Shown in pieces: positions 26,660-35,297 of a stretch of DNA of 58,390 bases. The position numbers and the translations under genes were made by a program. The stretch is from FEN-1250 sp038237245 (GTDB lineage Bacteria > Gemmatimonadota > Gemmatimonadetes > Gemmatimonadales > Gemmatimonadaceae): assembly GCA_038237245.1 (NCBI GenBank), contig JBBRYY010000009.1, positions 1-58,390 of the forward strand, given 5' to 3'. The notes under the pieces were generated by a model. The model did no database searches, was not told where the DNA came from, and was given only the letters and a program-made list of their open reading frames with translations. Position 1 is the stretch's first letter. Each line of letters begins with the position of its first letter.

Positions 26660-27631
26660 GTGAGAAAGGCGTTCACCGTCGAGCGCGTGTTCGAGCTCAT
26701 GCGCGAGCCGCTGCAGCTCGAGCTGCTCAGCGATGATGCGGGGCTCGCGCGCGAGATCCTGAGCAGCGAGGTCTCGAGCCCGGGACTCGTGCTCGCGGGA
26801 TACGTCGACCGCTTCCCTGCGCATCGCGTGCTGGTCTTCGGCGAGACGGAGATGACGTATCTCGCATCGCTGACGCCCACGCGTCGTCGCAAGGTGATGG
26901 AGCTCTTCTTCTCCTTCGAAGTTCCGTGCGTGGTGGTGACGAAGGGGCAGAGCGTTCCCGAGGAGATGATTCAGGCGTCCCGCGCTCGCGGGGTGCCGAT
27001 TCTCCGGAGTGCGCTCAAGACCGCCGAATTCTTCGCGCGCGTCAAGCCTGTGATCGCGGAGGAATTCTCGCCGACGACGACGCTGCATGGCTCGCTCGCG
27101 GATGTCTACGGCGTCGGACTCCTCTTTGTGGGGCAGAGCGGCATCGGGAAATCGGAGTGCGTGCTCGATCTCGTCGAGCGCGGCCATCGCCTCGTCGCCG
27201 ACGATCTCGTCATCGCGACGCGACGCGGCCACGACATCATCATCGGGCGCGGCCACGAGATGCAGCGGCATCACATGGAGATTCGCGGCGTCGGGCTCGT
27301 CGATGTGCCGGCGATCTTCGGCATCCGCTCCGTGCGTCTGCAGAAGCGCATCGAGGTGATCGTGAAGCTCGAGGCGTGGGACAAGGCCGACGCGCTGGAC
27401 CGCACGGGGCTCGACGAGACGACGACCAATATTCTCGACGTGCCGATTCCCACTGCGGTGATTCCGCTGAATCCCGGCAAGAACATTACGGTCGTCGCCG
27501 AGGTCGTGGCGATGAGCCACCTCCTTCGCTTCAGCGGCGTCAACACCGCCGAAGCGTTCAACGAGCGGCTGATCGGGCGAATGCGCACGGCCGCGAATGT
27601 ACGCCAGTATCTGGCGGAAGACGATGAGTGA
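26660..27631 (+). CDS. hprK: HPr kinase/phosphorylase
   Basis: Bifunctional enzyme that phosphorylates and dephosphorylates the regulatory Ser of HPr. N-terminal domain to about residue 130 (AGYVDRFPAHRVLVFGETE), then the P-loop GQSGIGKSE, the following acidic VADDLVIA, and the family signature MEIRGVGLVDVPAIFG with IRSVRL and the second capping segment PLNPGKNITVVAEV. 323 residues. GTG start. It overlaps the PTS EIIA gene by 8 bp, and the HPr encoded downstream keeps the target Ser, so a complete regulatory pair is encoded in one run. Confidence 0.94.
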   Translation: MRKAFTVERVFELMREPLQLELLSDDAGLAREILSSEVSSPGLVLAGYVDRFPAHRVLVFGETEMTYLASLTPTRRRKVMELFFSFEVPCVVVTKGQSVPEEMIQASRARGVPILRSALKTAEFFARVKPVIAEEFSPTTTLHGSLADVYGVGLLFVGQSGIGKSECVLDLVERGHRLVADDLVIATRRGHDIIIGRGHEMQRHHMEIRGVGLVDVPAIFGIRSVRLQKRIEVIVKLEAWDKADALDRTGLDETTTNILDVPIPTAVIPLNPGKNITVVAEVVAMSHLLRFSGVNTAEAFNERLIGRMRTAANVRQYLAEDDE

Positions 27632-28016
27632 TCCGGTATCGATCGTGCTCGCGCACGGGCAGCTTGCCGAGGGGCTCGTCTCCGCCGTCGAGCAGATCAC
27701 GGGGATGGGGAGCCGTTTCGTGGCGATGTCCAACACGGGCTATAGCGGTGCTGAGCTGGAGCAGAAGTTGCGCGCCGTGGTCGAGGAGACCGGCGCCAAG
27801 GTGGTCTTCACCGACCTGCCCGCCGGCAGCTGCAACATCGCCGCCTTCCGCCTGCTGCGCGACCGCGAGGTTATAGTGGTAAGCGGGGTGAATCTGCCGA
27901 CGCTCCTGCACTTCGTCACGCATCCGCAGCTGTCGCCCGAGGAAGCGGCGACGGAGGCGGTGGAGCGCGGCGCTCCAACGCTCAGGGTGACGCTCGGGAC
28001 GCCTCGTGGCAATTGA
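27624..28016 (+). CDS. PTS mannose-family EIIA component
   Basis: Phosphocarrier domain of the mannose/fructose/sorbose PTS family. The phospho-His is in VLAHGQLAEGL (His near residue 10), and the GSCN loop and DREVIVVSGVNLPTLL match EIIA-Man. 130 residues, so it is a stand-alone EIIA rather than the EIIAB fusion of E. coli ManX. ATG at 27624 inside the end of hprK. Confidence 0.9.
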   Translation: MSDPVSIVLAHGQLAEGLVSAVEQITGMGSRFVAMSNTGYSGAELEQKLRAVVEETGAKVVFTDLPAGSCNIAAFRLLRDREVIVVSGVNLPTLLHFVTHPQLSPEEAATEAVERGAPTLRVTLGTPRGN

Positions 28017-28506
28017 GCTCTATCGCATCGATGACCGGCTGATTCACGGACAGGTGATTGTCGGCTGGGGACAGCCGATGGGACTCGCCTTCCTCGTGTT
28101 GGTCGACGACGAGGTGGCGCGGAGCGAGTGGGAGCAGGAGCTCTATCGCATGGGCGTACCGCCGGAGCTGGATGTGTTCTTCGCATCGGTTGCGGACGCG
28201 ACCACGAAGCTCGATGAGTGGAATCAGGAGAAGCGCCCGGGAATTCTACTGACGTCGGACATCGAGACGATGGTGCGACTGGTTGCCGCAAAAAAATCGA
28301 TACGCGCCGTGAACCTCGGCGGCATTCATCATCGCGCGGGACGTGTCGAGCGGCTGCGCTACCTGTATCTCACCGGCGACGAAGTACACGCGCTGCTCGA
28401 GCTCGAGCGGCGCGGAGTGGAAGTCACGGCGCGAGATGTGCCTGCGTCGCGGCCCGTTCCATTGAGCTCATTGCTGGACGGAAAAGGCGAGGCGGGCGAC
28501 GCATGA
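28006..28506 (+). CDS. PTS mannose/sorbose-family EIIB component
   Basis: Phosphocarrier that passes phosphate to the incoming sugar. The catalytic His is in RIDDRLIHGQVIVGW. Other family segments: ADDE-like VDDEVARSEWEQEL and AVNLGGIHH. 166 residues. GTG start overlapping EIIA by 11 bp and stop overlapping EIIC (ATGA). Confidence 0.92.
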   Translation: MAIELYRIDDRLIHGQVIVGWGQPMGLAFLVLVDDEVARSEWEQELYRMGVPPELDVFFASVADATTKLDEWNQEKRPGILLTSDIETMVRLVAAKKSIRAVNLGGIHHRAGRVERLRYLYLTGDEVHALLELERRGVEVTARDVPASRPVPLSSLLDGKGEAGDA

Positions 28507-29186
28507 CGTTCACGATGATTCTCGGGTTCGCACTGCTCGGGGCGTTTCTCGGTCTGGACGTGGTGAGCTTCCCGCAAGCGATGTTCTCGCGTCCCATCGT
28601 GGCCTCGACGCTCGCGGGCACGCTTGGCGGTAGTGCAGGCGATGGGCTTCTCGCGGGCGTCTTCCTCGAGATGATGGCGCTGGAGACGCTGCCGGTGGGC
28701 GCGTCGCGATATCCGGAGTGGGGGACGGCGTCCGTCGTGGGGGGAGCGCTCTACGTGTCGCGCCACGGCGACGCGACGAGCGCGCTGCTGTTCGCGATGC
28801 TTGGTGCGATGATCACCGCGTGGGTCGGAGGCTGGAGCATGTATCTGCTGCGTCGGTTGAATGGACGGTGGACGAAGCGCGCGCTCCCGGCCCTCGAGGT
28901 GGGGGACGCGAGCGTCGTCACGTGGCTGCAGATGCGTGGGCTCGGCGCCGATCTCCTGCGCGGCTTCGCGCTCACTGCATTCGCGCTCACGCTGCTCGGT
29001 CCGCTCACGACCATCGCGGTCGCGCACGGCCACGGCGACTCGGCGACAATCCGCGCCGTGCTCGTCGCGGTCGCCGCATCGATCGCCGGCAGCGCGGCGT
29101 GGAAGCTGTCGCACGGATCGAAGCACGGCCCGTGGTTCTTCATCGGAGGGCTCGCGATCGGTTTCGCGCTGCTGCTGCGCGCCTGA
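28503..29186 (+). CDS. PTS mannose/sorbose-family EIIC component
   Basis: Polytopic inner-membrane component. About 227 residues with 6-7 hydrophobic segments. Conserved features: LDVVSFPQAMFSRPIVASTLAG at the start and VGASRYPEWGTASVVGGAL. Shorter than E. coli ManY (about 266). Partner of EIID, with which it shares a TGATG overlap. Confidence 0.88.
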   Translation: MTFTMILGFALLGAFLGLDVVSFPQAMFSRPIVASTLAGTLGGSAGDGLLAGVFLEMMALETLPVGASRYPEWGTASVVGGALYVSRHGDATSALLFAMLGAMITAWVGGWSMYLLRRLNGRWTKRALPALEVGDASVVTWLQMRGLGADLLRGFALTAFALTLLGPLTTIAVAHGHGDSATIRAVLVAVAASIAGSAAWKLSHGSKHGPWFFIGGLAIGFALLLRA

Positions 29187-29998
29187 TGGACAATCCCACC
29201 GTGCGTCCGCTGCCACTGCTCACCGCGAGCCGCATGTTCATTCGCATGCTCGCCGTCCAGGCATCGTGGAACTACGAGACGATGCTCGGCACCGGCATCG
29301 GCTTCTCCGTCGAGCCTGCGCTGCGCGACCTTCCCGGTGGCCGGAAGGGCGAGCCGTACCATGCGGCGCTCGCGCGCGAGACGCACTACTTCAATGCGCA
29401 CCCGTATCTCGCCGCGGTTGCAGTCGGTGCGCTCGCGCGCGTCGAGCTCGACGGGAGTCTTCCGCCCGCACAGATCGAGCGCTTCCGCATCGCGCTCTGC
29501 GGTCCGCTCGGCTCCGTCGGCGACCGCCTCGTGTGGGCGGGGTGGCTGCCGTTCACGGTGCTCGTCGCGCTGCTCGCGTATGGGCTCGGTGCGGGTCCCG
29601 TGGTGGTCGTCACGCTCTTCCTCCTGCTCTACAACGCCGGGCATCTGGGGCTGCGCGCGTGGGGGTTGCATACCGGGTGGACACACGGCAAGCGCGTTGC
29701 GGGCTCGCTCGCGACCCCGATTCTCCGTCAGGGACCCGAGTATCTCGCGCGCGCGGTGATGGGGTTGTGCGGTCTCGCGCTGCCGCTGGCCTCGGCCCGC
29801 ATCCTCGGCCGCCCGGACATGCCGCTCGCCGACGAGGCACGCAAGACGATCCTGGGCGCGCACGCGCTCCTGTTTTTGCTCCTCGCGGTCGCGGCGCTCC
29901 TCGGCCTCGCTCTCGTCAAGCTCCATGGTCGGATCGATGGCTGGCGCGTCGCTCTCCTGATCGTCGTTCTCCTCGCTCTACACTCGGTTGCCACATGA
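29186..29998 (+). CDS. PTS mannose-family EIID component
   Basis: Membrane component unique to the mannose PTS family. N-terminal soluble part with QASWNYETMLGTGIGFSV and HYFNAHPYLAAVAVGALAR (family FNTHPY segment), then CGPLGSVGDRLVWAG and C-terminal membrane helices ending VALLIVVLLALHS. 270 residues. Together with EIIA, EIIB and EIIC this completes the permease; sugar specificity is not predictable. Confidence 0.9.
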   Translation: MDNPTVRPLPLLTASRMFIRMLAVQASWNYETMLGTGIGFSVEPALRDLPGGRKGEPYHAALARETHYFNAHPYLAAVAVGALARVELDGSLPPAQIERFRIALCGPLGSVGDRLVWAGWLPFTVLVALLAYGLGAGPVVVVTLFLLLYNAGHLGLRAWGLHTGWTHGKRVAGSLATPILRQGPEYLARAVMGLCGLALPLASARILGRPDMPLADEARKTILGAHALLFLLLAVAALLGLALVKLHGRIDGWRVALLIVVLLALHSVAT

Positions 29999-30264
29999 TG
30001 AAGGAACGCACGGTCGAAATCGTGAACAAGAACGGCCTGCACGCGCGCCCCGCCGCCGAGATCGTGAAGCTCTCGTCGAAGTTCAGGAGCGAGATCACCA
30101 TCGTTCGTGATGACCTCGAAGTGAATGGCAAGAGCATCATGGGAGTCATGATGCTCGCGGCGGAATGCGGCTCGAACATCCTCGTGCGTGCGAACGGGGA
30201 CGATGCCGAGCAGGCGCTCAATGCGATTGCCGAGCTGGTCGCGGCGAAGTTCGGAGAGCGGTAA
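29995..30264 (+). CDS. ptsH: Phosphocarrier HPr
   Basis: Carries phosphate from EI to EIIA. Active-site His in NKNGLHARPAAEIVKL (residue 16 counting from the first ATG), and the regulatory Ser in GKSIMGVMMLA that HprK phosphorylates. 89 residues. Adjacent ATGs at 29995 and 29998 overlap the EIID stop; either may be used. EI follows after 2 bp. Confidence 0.94.
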   Translation: MMKERTVEIVNKNGLHARPAAEIVKLSSKFRSEITIVRDDLEVNGKSIMGVMMLAAECGSNILVRANGDDAEQALNAIAELVAAKFGER

Positions 30265-30266
30265 CA

Positions 30267-32039
30267 GTGGATCGCCGCCTCATCGGTATTTCCGCTTCGC
30301 CCGGCATCGTCGCCGGGCCTGTCTACGTGCTCCACTGGGAAGTTCCGGAGGTGACGCAGCGGATCGTGTCCGATGAGGAGATCCCCGCAGAGATCGATCG
30401 CTTCCACCAGACGCTCGGGCGCGCGCGCGATCGCCTGGAATCCGTGCGTCGCCGCGCCGCGCATCACGCCGGTGAAGAGGAGGCCAGGATCTTCGAGGCG
30501 CAGATACTGATGATGCAGGATACCGAGATGATCGGCCGCGTCGAGGCGCTCATTCGACAGAATCTCGCGGCGGAGTCCGCGTTCGAGATCACGATGCTCG
30601 ACCTGCGCCAGCACTTCGCACGTCACGCGTCGGCGATGATGCGTGAGCGAGTCGGCGACCTCGCCGACGTGCAGATCCGGATCCTCTCGCTTCTGCTTGG
30701 CCTCCCGGATCATGACCCGGTCAACGTGCCGAAGGGTGCGAACGCGATTCTCGTGACGCACGATCTGACGCCGAGCCTCACCGTGCAGCTCGACCGTGAA
30801 GCAATCGCTGCCATCGCGACCGACGAGGGCACACGCATCTCGCACGTCGCGATCCTCGCGCGCTCGCTCGGAATTCCCGCGGTCGTCGGCCTGCGCGATG
30901 CCACGAGCCGGTTGCGCACCGGGGAAATGGCTATCCTCGACGGAGCCGCGGGCACGATCTCCGTGAATCCGACCGCCGACGAGATCCGCCACTTCAACGA
31001 GCGCTCGAAGCGCGAGGCGAAGCTCATTGAGGAGCTCGAGCTGCTGCGCAGCGCCGAGTCGGTGACGCTCGACGGAGAGCGGCTCGTGCTTCGCGCGAAC
31101 GTCGACTTTCCGGAGGAAGCGGACTTCGCGGCGCGAAGCGGCGCGGACGGCGTGGGGCTCATGCGCACGGAGTTTCTCGTCGTCGGCCGTTCGACTATGC
31201 CGGATGAAGAGGAGCAGTTTCGTGCCTACAAGAAGGTGGCCGAGTCGTTCAACGGCGCGCCGGTCGTCATTCGCACGTACGACATCGGCGGCGACAAGCT
31301 GCCGGTCGGCGGACATCCCGCCGAGGCGAATCCGTTCCTCGGCTGGCGCGCGATCCGCATGTGCCTCGACGAGCCGGATATGTTCAAGGTGCAGCTGCGC
31401 GCGCTCATGCGCGCCGCGTCGTTCGGCGACGTGCGCATCATGCTTCCGCTCGTCGTCACGCAGGATGAAGTGCGTCAGACGCGCGCGCTGCTCGCGGAGT
31501 GCTCCACCGAGCTCGAGGCGCGCGGGCTCGCGCACAGGAAGGACATCCCGGTGGGTGTGATGATCGAGACGCCGGCTGCCGCCGTATCGGCCGACAGCTT
31601 CGTCGGTGATGCGTCGTTCTTCAGCATCGGGACCAATGATCTCACGCAATACACGCTCGCGATCGATCGCGGGAATGCGAATCTCGCGCCGCGATTCACG
31701 CCGCTGCACCCCGCGGTGCTGCGGCTCATCCGGCGCACGGTCGAGGTGGGCGATGTGAACGGCATCGAGGTTACGGTGTGCGGGGAGATGGCATCGCAGC
31801 CGCTCACCGCCTTCGCACTCATCGGGCTCGGCGTACGCAGCATGAGCGTGTCGCCTCGATCGGTGACCCTGCTCAAGCGACTCGTGCTCGGCACCACGGC
31901 GACGGTCGCCGCCGCGGCCGCAAGGCAGGCGATGGAGTCCCGCACGGCCGCGGCCTCCGAAGCGCTTATCCTGCGCGCCTTTAGGGACACCTTCGGCGAG
32001 GTCGCCGAACTGCTCGACGGGTTGCCACACGCGATGTGA
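30267..32039 (+). CDS. ptsI: PTS enzyme I (phosphoenolpyruvate-protein phosphotransferase)
   Basis: Transfers phosphate from PEP to HPr. N-terminal HPr-binding and phospho-His domains begin GISASPGIVAGPVYVL; the active-site His is in EGTRISHVAILARSLGIPAVVGL (the consensus is GGxTSHxAI, here GTRISHVAI). The C-terminal PEP-binding barrel has GADGVGLMRTEFL, PVVIRTYDIGGDK, NPFLGWRAIR, FFSIGTNDLTQYTLA and TVCGEMAS. 590 residues. GTG at 30267 chosen: it is 3 bases from the HPr stop, and longer in-frame starts lie inside ptsH. The metK promoter lies in its last codons. Confidence 0.94.
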   Translation: MDRRLIGISASPGIVAGPVYVLHWEVPEVTQRIVSDEEIPAEIDRFHQTLGRARDRLESVRRRAAHHAGEEEARIFEAQILMMQDTEMIGRVEALIRQNLAAESAFEITMLDLRQHFARHASAMMRERVGDLADVQIRILSLLLGLPDHDPVNVPKGANAILVTHDLTPSLTVQLDREAIAAIATDEGTRISHVAILARSLGIPAVVGLRDATSRLRTGEMAILDGAAGTISVNPTADEIRHFNERSKREAKLIEELELLRSAESVTLDGERLVLRANVDFPEEADFAARSGADGVGLMRTEFLVVGRSTMPDEEEQFRAYKKVAESFNGAPVVIRTYDIGGDKLPVGGHPAEANPFLGWRAIRMCLDEPDMFKVQLRALMRAASFGDVRIMLPLVVTQDEVRQTRALLAECSTELEARGLAHRKDIPVGVMIETPAAAVSADSFVGDASFFSIGTNDLTQYTLAIDRGNANLAPRFTPLHPAVLRLIRRTVEVGDVNGIEVTVCGEMASQPLTAFALIGLGVRSMSVSPRSVTLLKRLVLGTTATVAAAAARQAMESRTAAASEALILRAFRDTFGEVAELLDGLPHAM

Positions 32040-32051
32040 ACTCGGTAAAAT
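32022..32051 (+). promoter_or_regulatory. Probable metK promoter
   Basis: TTGCCA (32022-32027), 18 bp, TAAAAT (32046-32051), overlapping the end of ptsI. It leaves a leader of about 70 bases before metK. The leader can form a short hairpin (CAGCGG/CCGCCTG near 32079-32095), but no SAM riboswitch core (SAM-I, SAM-II, SAH) is recognisable. Confidence 0.4.
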
Positions 32052-32127
32052 GCTACTCCACCGTTTCGGCTCGAAGGCAGCGGTCTCCCGCCTGGGCTGA
32101 GTTGCGCGCGTACCCTCGCCCCTCCCA

Positions 32128-33309
32128 ATGAACAGCTTCGTCTTTACCTCCGAATCGGTGACCGAAGGTCACCCCGACAAGATCGCGGATCAGATCTCCG
32201 ATTCGGTGCTCGACGCGATACTCGCGGCGGATCCGGATGCGCGTGTTGCGTGTGAGACGCTGGTCACCACCGGACTCGCGTGCGTGGCCGGAGAGATCAC
32301 GACGAACACCTACGTCTCGATCCCCGACATCGTTCGCGGCACCATTTCGTCGATCGGCTACAACGACGCGGCCTTCGGCTTCGATGGAAAAACGTGCGCG
32401 GTGCTCAGCACGATCGATCGCCAGTCGCCGGATATCGCGCAGGGTGTGGATACGGGCGGCGCGGGCGATCAGGGGATGATGTTCGGTTACGCCTCGGACG
32501 AGACGCCCGAACTCATGCCGATGCCGATTCAGCTCGCGCATCGCATCACGCAGATGCTGGCCGAGCGACGGAAGTCGGGCGCGCTGCCGTGGCTGCGTCC
32601 CGATGGCAAGGCGCAGGTCACGGTGGAGTACGAGGACGGGAAGCCGGTACGCGTCGGAACCGTGGTGGTCTCGACCCAGCATGCGGAAACAATCGCGAAC
32701 GACGAGCTGCGCGCCTCGATCATCTCCGAAGTGATCGAGCGCTCGATCCCGCCGGAGCTGCTCGCCGGTGATGTGAAGTACCACATCAATCCGACGGGGC
32801 GCTTCGTGGTCGGTGGGCCGCAGGGCGACGCCGGACTCACCGGACGCAAGATCATCGTCGACACGTACGGCGGCGCTGCGCGCCACGGCGGCGGCGCGTT
32901 CAGCGGCAAGGATCCGTCGAAAGTCGATCGCTCCGCCGCGTACGCTGCGCGCTGGGTCGCGAAGAACATCGTCGCCGCGGGCTTTGCGAAGCGCTGCGAA
33001 GTGCAGCTCGCGTACGCGATCGGCGTCGTCGAGCCGGTGAGCATCATGGTCGACACGTTCAATACGTGCATGATACCCGAGGAGCGCATCCGCCACGCGA
33101 TCCGCGAGGTCTTCGACCTCAGCCCGCGCGGAATCATCAAGGCGCTCGGACTGCGCTCGCCGATTTATCGCCGCACGGCGTCCGGCGGCCACTTCGGTCG
33201 CGCGCCAGTGACGGAGAAGGTGGGCGGCGCGACTCACACGTTCTTCACGTGGGAGCGTACCGATCGCATCGACGATCTGCGCACCGCCGCCGAAGGCTCG
33301 CGCGACTAG
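32128..33309 (+). CDS. metK: S-adenosylmethionine synthetase
   Basis: Makes SAM from methionine and ATP. Motifs: TSESVTEGHPDKIADQISD at the N-terminus, GAGDQGMMFGYA, the GGGAFSGKDPSKVDRSAAY phosphate-binding loop, and the C-terminal YRRTASGGHFGR. 393 residues, full length. ATG at 32128. Followed after 32 bp by ahcY, giving a SAM synthesis/recycling pair; SAM also feeds the CFA-type methyltransferase and MiaB encoded in the window. Confidence 0.96.
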   Translation: MNSFVFTSESVTEGHPDKIADQISDSVLDAILAADPDARVACETLVTTGLACVAGEITTNTYVSIPDIVRGTISSIGYNDAAFGFDGKTCAVLSTIDRQSPDIAQGVDTGGAGDQGMMFGYASDETPELMPMPIQLAHRITQMLAERRKSGALPWLRPDGKAQVTVEYEDGKPVRVGTVVVSTQHAETIANDELRASIISEVIERSIPPELLAGDVKYHINPTGRFVVGGPQGDAGLTGRKIIVDTYGGAARHGGGAFSGKDPSKVDRSAAYAARWVAKNIVAAGFAKRCEVQLAYAIGVVEPVSIMVDTFNTCMIPEERIRHAIREVFDLSPRGIIKALGLRSPIYRRTASGGHFGRAPVTEKVGGATHTFFTWERTDRIDDLRTAAEGSRD

Positions 33310-33341
33310 CATTCTCTCACTCTGACTTTGACCTGGACAAA

Positions 33342-34703
33342 ATGATGGCTACGATCACGAAGGATGCGGCACCCGCGGCGACGTACGACGTGAAGGACCT
33401 CGGGCTCGCGGATGCTGGACGCCGCCGCACCGAATGGGCCGAGCGTTCGATGCAGGTGCTGCGGCAGGTCAAGGAGCGCTTCGCGAAGGAGAAGCCGTTC
33501 ACCGGTCTGAAAATGTCGTGCTGCCTGCACGTCACGGCCGAGACGGCGAACCTCATGATCACGCTGAAGGCGGGTGGCGCTGATGTCGCGCTCTGCGCGT
33601 CGAATCCCCTCTCGACGCAGGATGATGTCGCGGCGCACATGGTGAAGCACCACGACATCAAGGTCTTCGCGATCAAGGGCGAGGACAACGAGACGTACTA
33701 CGAGCACATTCGCGCGGCGATCGCGCACGGCCCCGACATCACGATGGATGACGGCGCCGATGTCGTCGGCGCGCTGCACATGATCGCGCTCGGACGCCTC
33801 GACGACCTCCCTCCCGCGGTGCGCAAATGGGTGGAAGGGATGGACGCCGCCGCGCGGAAGGCGCTGCTCGACAAGGTCATCGGCAGCACTGAGGAGACGA
33901 CCACCGGTGTCATTCGCCTCAAGGCGATGGCGAAGGAAGGAATTCTTCGCTTCCCGGTGATCTCCGTGAACGACTCGTTCACGAAGCATCTGTTCGACAA
34001 CCGCTACGGCACGGGCCAGTCGACGATCGACGGCATCATTCGCGCCACGAATCTGCTGCTCGCGGGGTCGACGTTCGTCGTCGCCGGCTACGGATGGTGC
34101 GGGCGTGGTGTCGCCTCGCGCGCACGCGGGCTCGGTGCCAACGTGATCGTCACCGAGATCGATCCGCTGAAGGCGCTCGAGGCGGTGATGGATGGCTACC
34201 GTGTGATGACGATGGAAGATGCAGCGCCGATCGGCGACATCTTCTGCACGCTCACGGGGAATCTCCACGTGCTGCGCGGCGAGCACTTCTCCGCGATGAA
34301 GGATGGCGCGGTGGTCTCGAACTCGGGGCACTTCAACGTCGAGATCAACATCGACGAGCTGAAGTCGCTCGCCGGCGGGAAGTCCCGCGAGGTTCGCCCA
34401 TTCGTCGAGGAATACGTCATCGGCAAGAAGCGCGTCTTCCTGCTCGGCGAGGGACGGTTGATCAACCTCGCGGCGGCCGAGGGACATCCGGCGAGTGTGA
34501 TGGACATGAGCTTCGCGAACCAATCGCTCGGCGCGGAGTATCTCGTGAAAGAGCGCAAGTCACTCTCGAATGATGTGCATCGCGTTCCCGAGGCCGTCGA
34601 TCGCGAGATCGCGCGGCTCAAGTTGCAAGCGATGGGCTCGAACGTCGACATTCTCACGGCGGAGCAGGTGAAGTATCTCGCTTCGTGGGACATGGGAACC
34701 TGA
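33342..34703 (+). CDS. ahcY: S-adenosylhomocysteine hydrolase
   Basis: Hydrolyses SAH to adenosine and homocysteine with a tightly bound NAD. Motifs: SCCLHVTAETANLM, CASNPLSTQDDVAA, the NAD-binding GYGWCGRGVASRARGLGA, TGNLHVLRGEHF (His of the active site), SNSGHFNVEIN and the C-terminal MGSNVDILTAEQVKYLASW. 453 residues. ATG at 33342 or 33345; no separate riboswitch is visible in the 32-bp gap after metK. Confidence 0.95.
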   Translation: MMATITKDAAPAATYDVKDLGLADAGRRRTEWAERSMQVLRQVKERFAKEKPFTGLKMSCCLHVTAETANLMITLKAGGADVALCASNPLSTQDDVAAHMVKHHDIKVFAIKGEDNETYYEHIRAAIAHGPDITMDDGADVVGALHMIALGRLDDLPPAVRKWVEGMDAAARKALLDKVIGSTEETTTGVIRLKAMAKEGILRFPVISVNDSFTKHLFDNRYGTGQSTIDGIIRATNLLLAGSTFVVAGYGWCGRGVASRARGLGANVIVTEIDPLKALEAVMDGYRVMTMEDAAPIGDIFCTLTGNLHVLRGEHFSAMKDGAVVSNSGHFNVEINIDELKSLAGGKSREVRPFVEEYVIGKKRVFLLGEGRLINLAAAEGHPASVMDMSFANQSLGAEYLVKERKSLSNDVHRVPEAVDREIARLKLQAMGSNVDILTAEQVKYLASWDMGT

Positions 34704-34757
34704 TCCGGTGCAGGGCGGTGTCGCAGTGGTGCGAAACGGCCTCGAGCGGGAGATGAG

Positions 34758-35297
34758 ATGATCGAAGTGAGCGTTGCCAGGCTCGGGCTCGACAGCGTGT
34801 CGAGCTCGTATGTCGTGATCCTGCAGGAGAAGGGCGGTGACCGGCTGCTCCCGATCTGGATCGGACAGCCGGAGGCGGAGAGTATCGTGATGGAGATGAA
34901 CCACATCCATCCGCCCCGGCCGCTGACGCACGACCTCTGCAAGCGGCTGATCACGGGGATGGGCGCCGTGCTGAACCGCGTGCAGATCACGAAGGTGCAG
35001 GACAACACGTACTTCGCCGAGCTGCACCTGCTGCGCGGGGAGGACACGTTCCAGATCGACGCGCGTCCGTCCGACAGTATCGCGATCGCGCTTCGTTTCT
35101 CGGCGCCGATCTTCGCGCAGGAGTCGCTGCTCACGGCGATCGAGGTCGAAGATGCCGAGATCGGCGGTGCAATCGAGGACGACGACGACGATGACACGCC
35201 GCTCATCCCCGAGGAGCCGCGCGATCTGAGCGTCGAATCGCTCAAGGAGTATCTCGAGAAGATGCGACCCGAGGATTTCGGAAAGTTCAACTTGTGA
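34758..35297 (+). CDS. Bifunctional nuclease family protein (DUF151)
   Basis: The first about 135 residues match the DUF151/BFN family (LPIWIGQPEAESIVMEMN, RPLTHDLCKRLI, HLLRGEDTFQIDARPSDSIAIALR). Family members in other bacteria are described as nucleases, but the activity is poorly established. A run of six Asp near residues 141-148 links to a C-terminal tail with LKEYLEKMRPEDFGKF. 179 residues. Overlaps the next gene by 4 bp (GTGA). Confidence 0.85.
   Translation: MIEVSVARLGLDSVSSSYVVILQEKGGDRLLPIWIGQPEAESIVMEMNHIHPPRPLTHDLCKRLITGMGAVLNRVQITKVQDNTYFAELHLLRGEDTFQIDARPSDSIAIALRFSAPIFAQESLLTAIEVEDAEIGGAIEDDDDDDTPLIPEEPRDLSVESLKEYLEKMRPEDFGKFNL

Noticed and set aside
29995..32039. A possible single fused HPr-EI protein
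   Set aside because: HPr ends in TAA at 30262-30264 and EI has its own GTG two bases later; they are separate genes.
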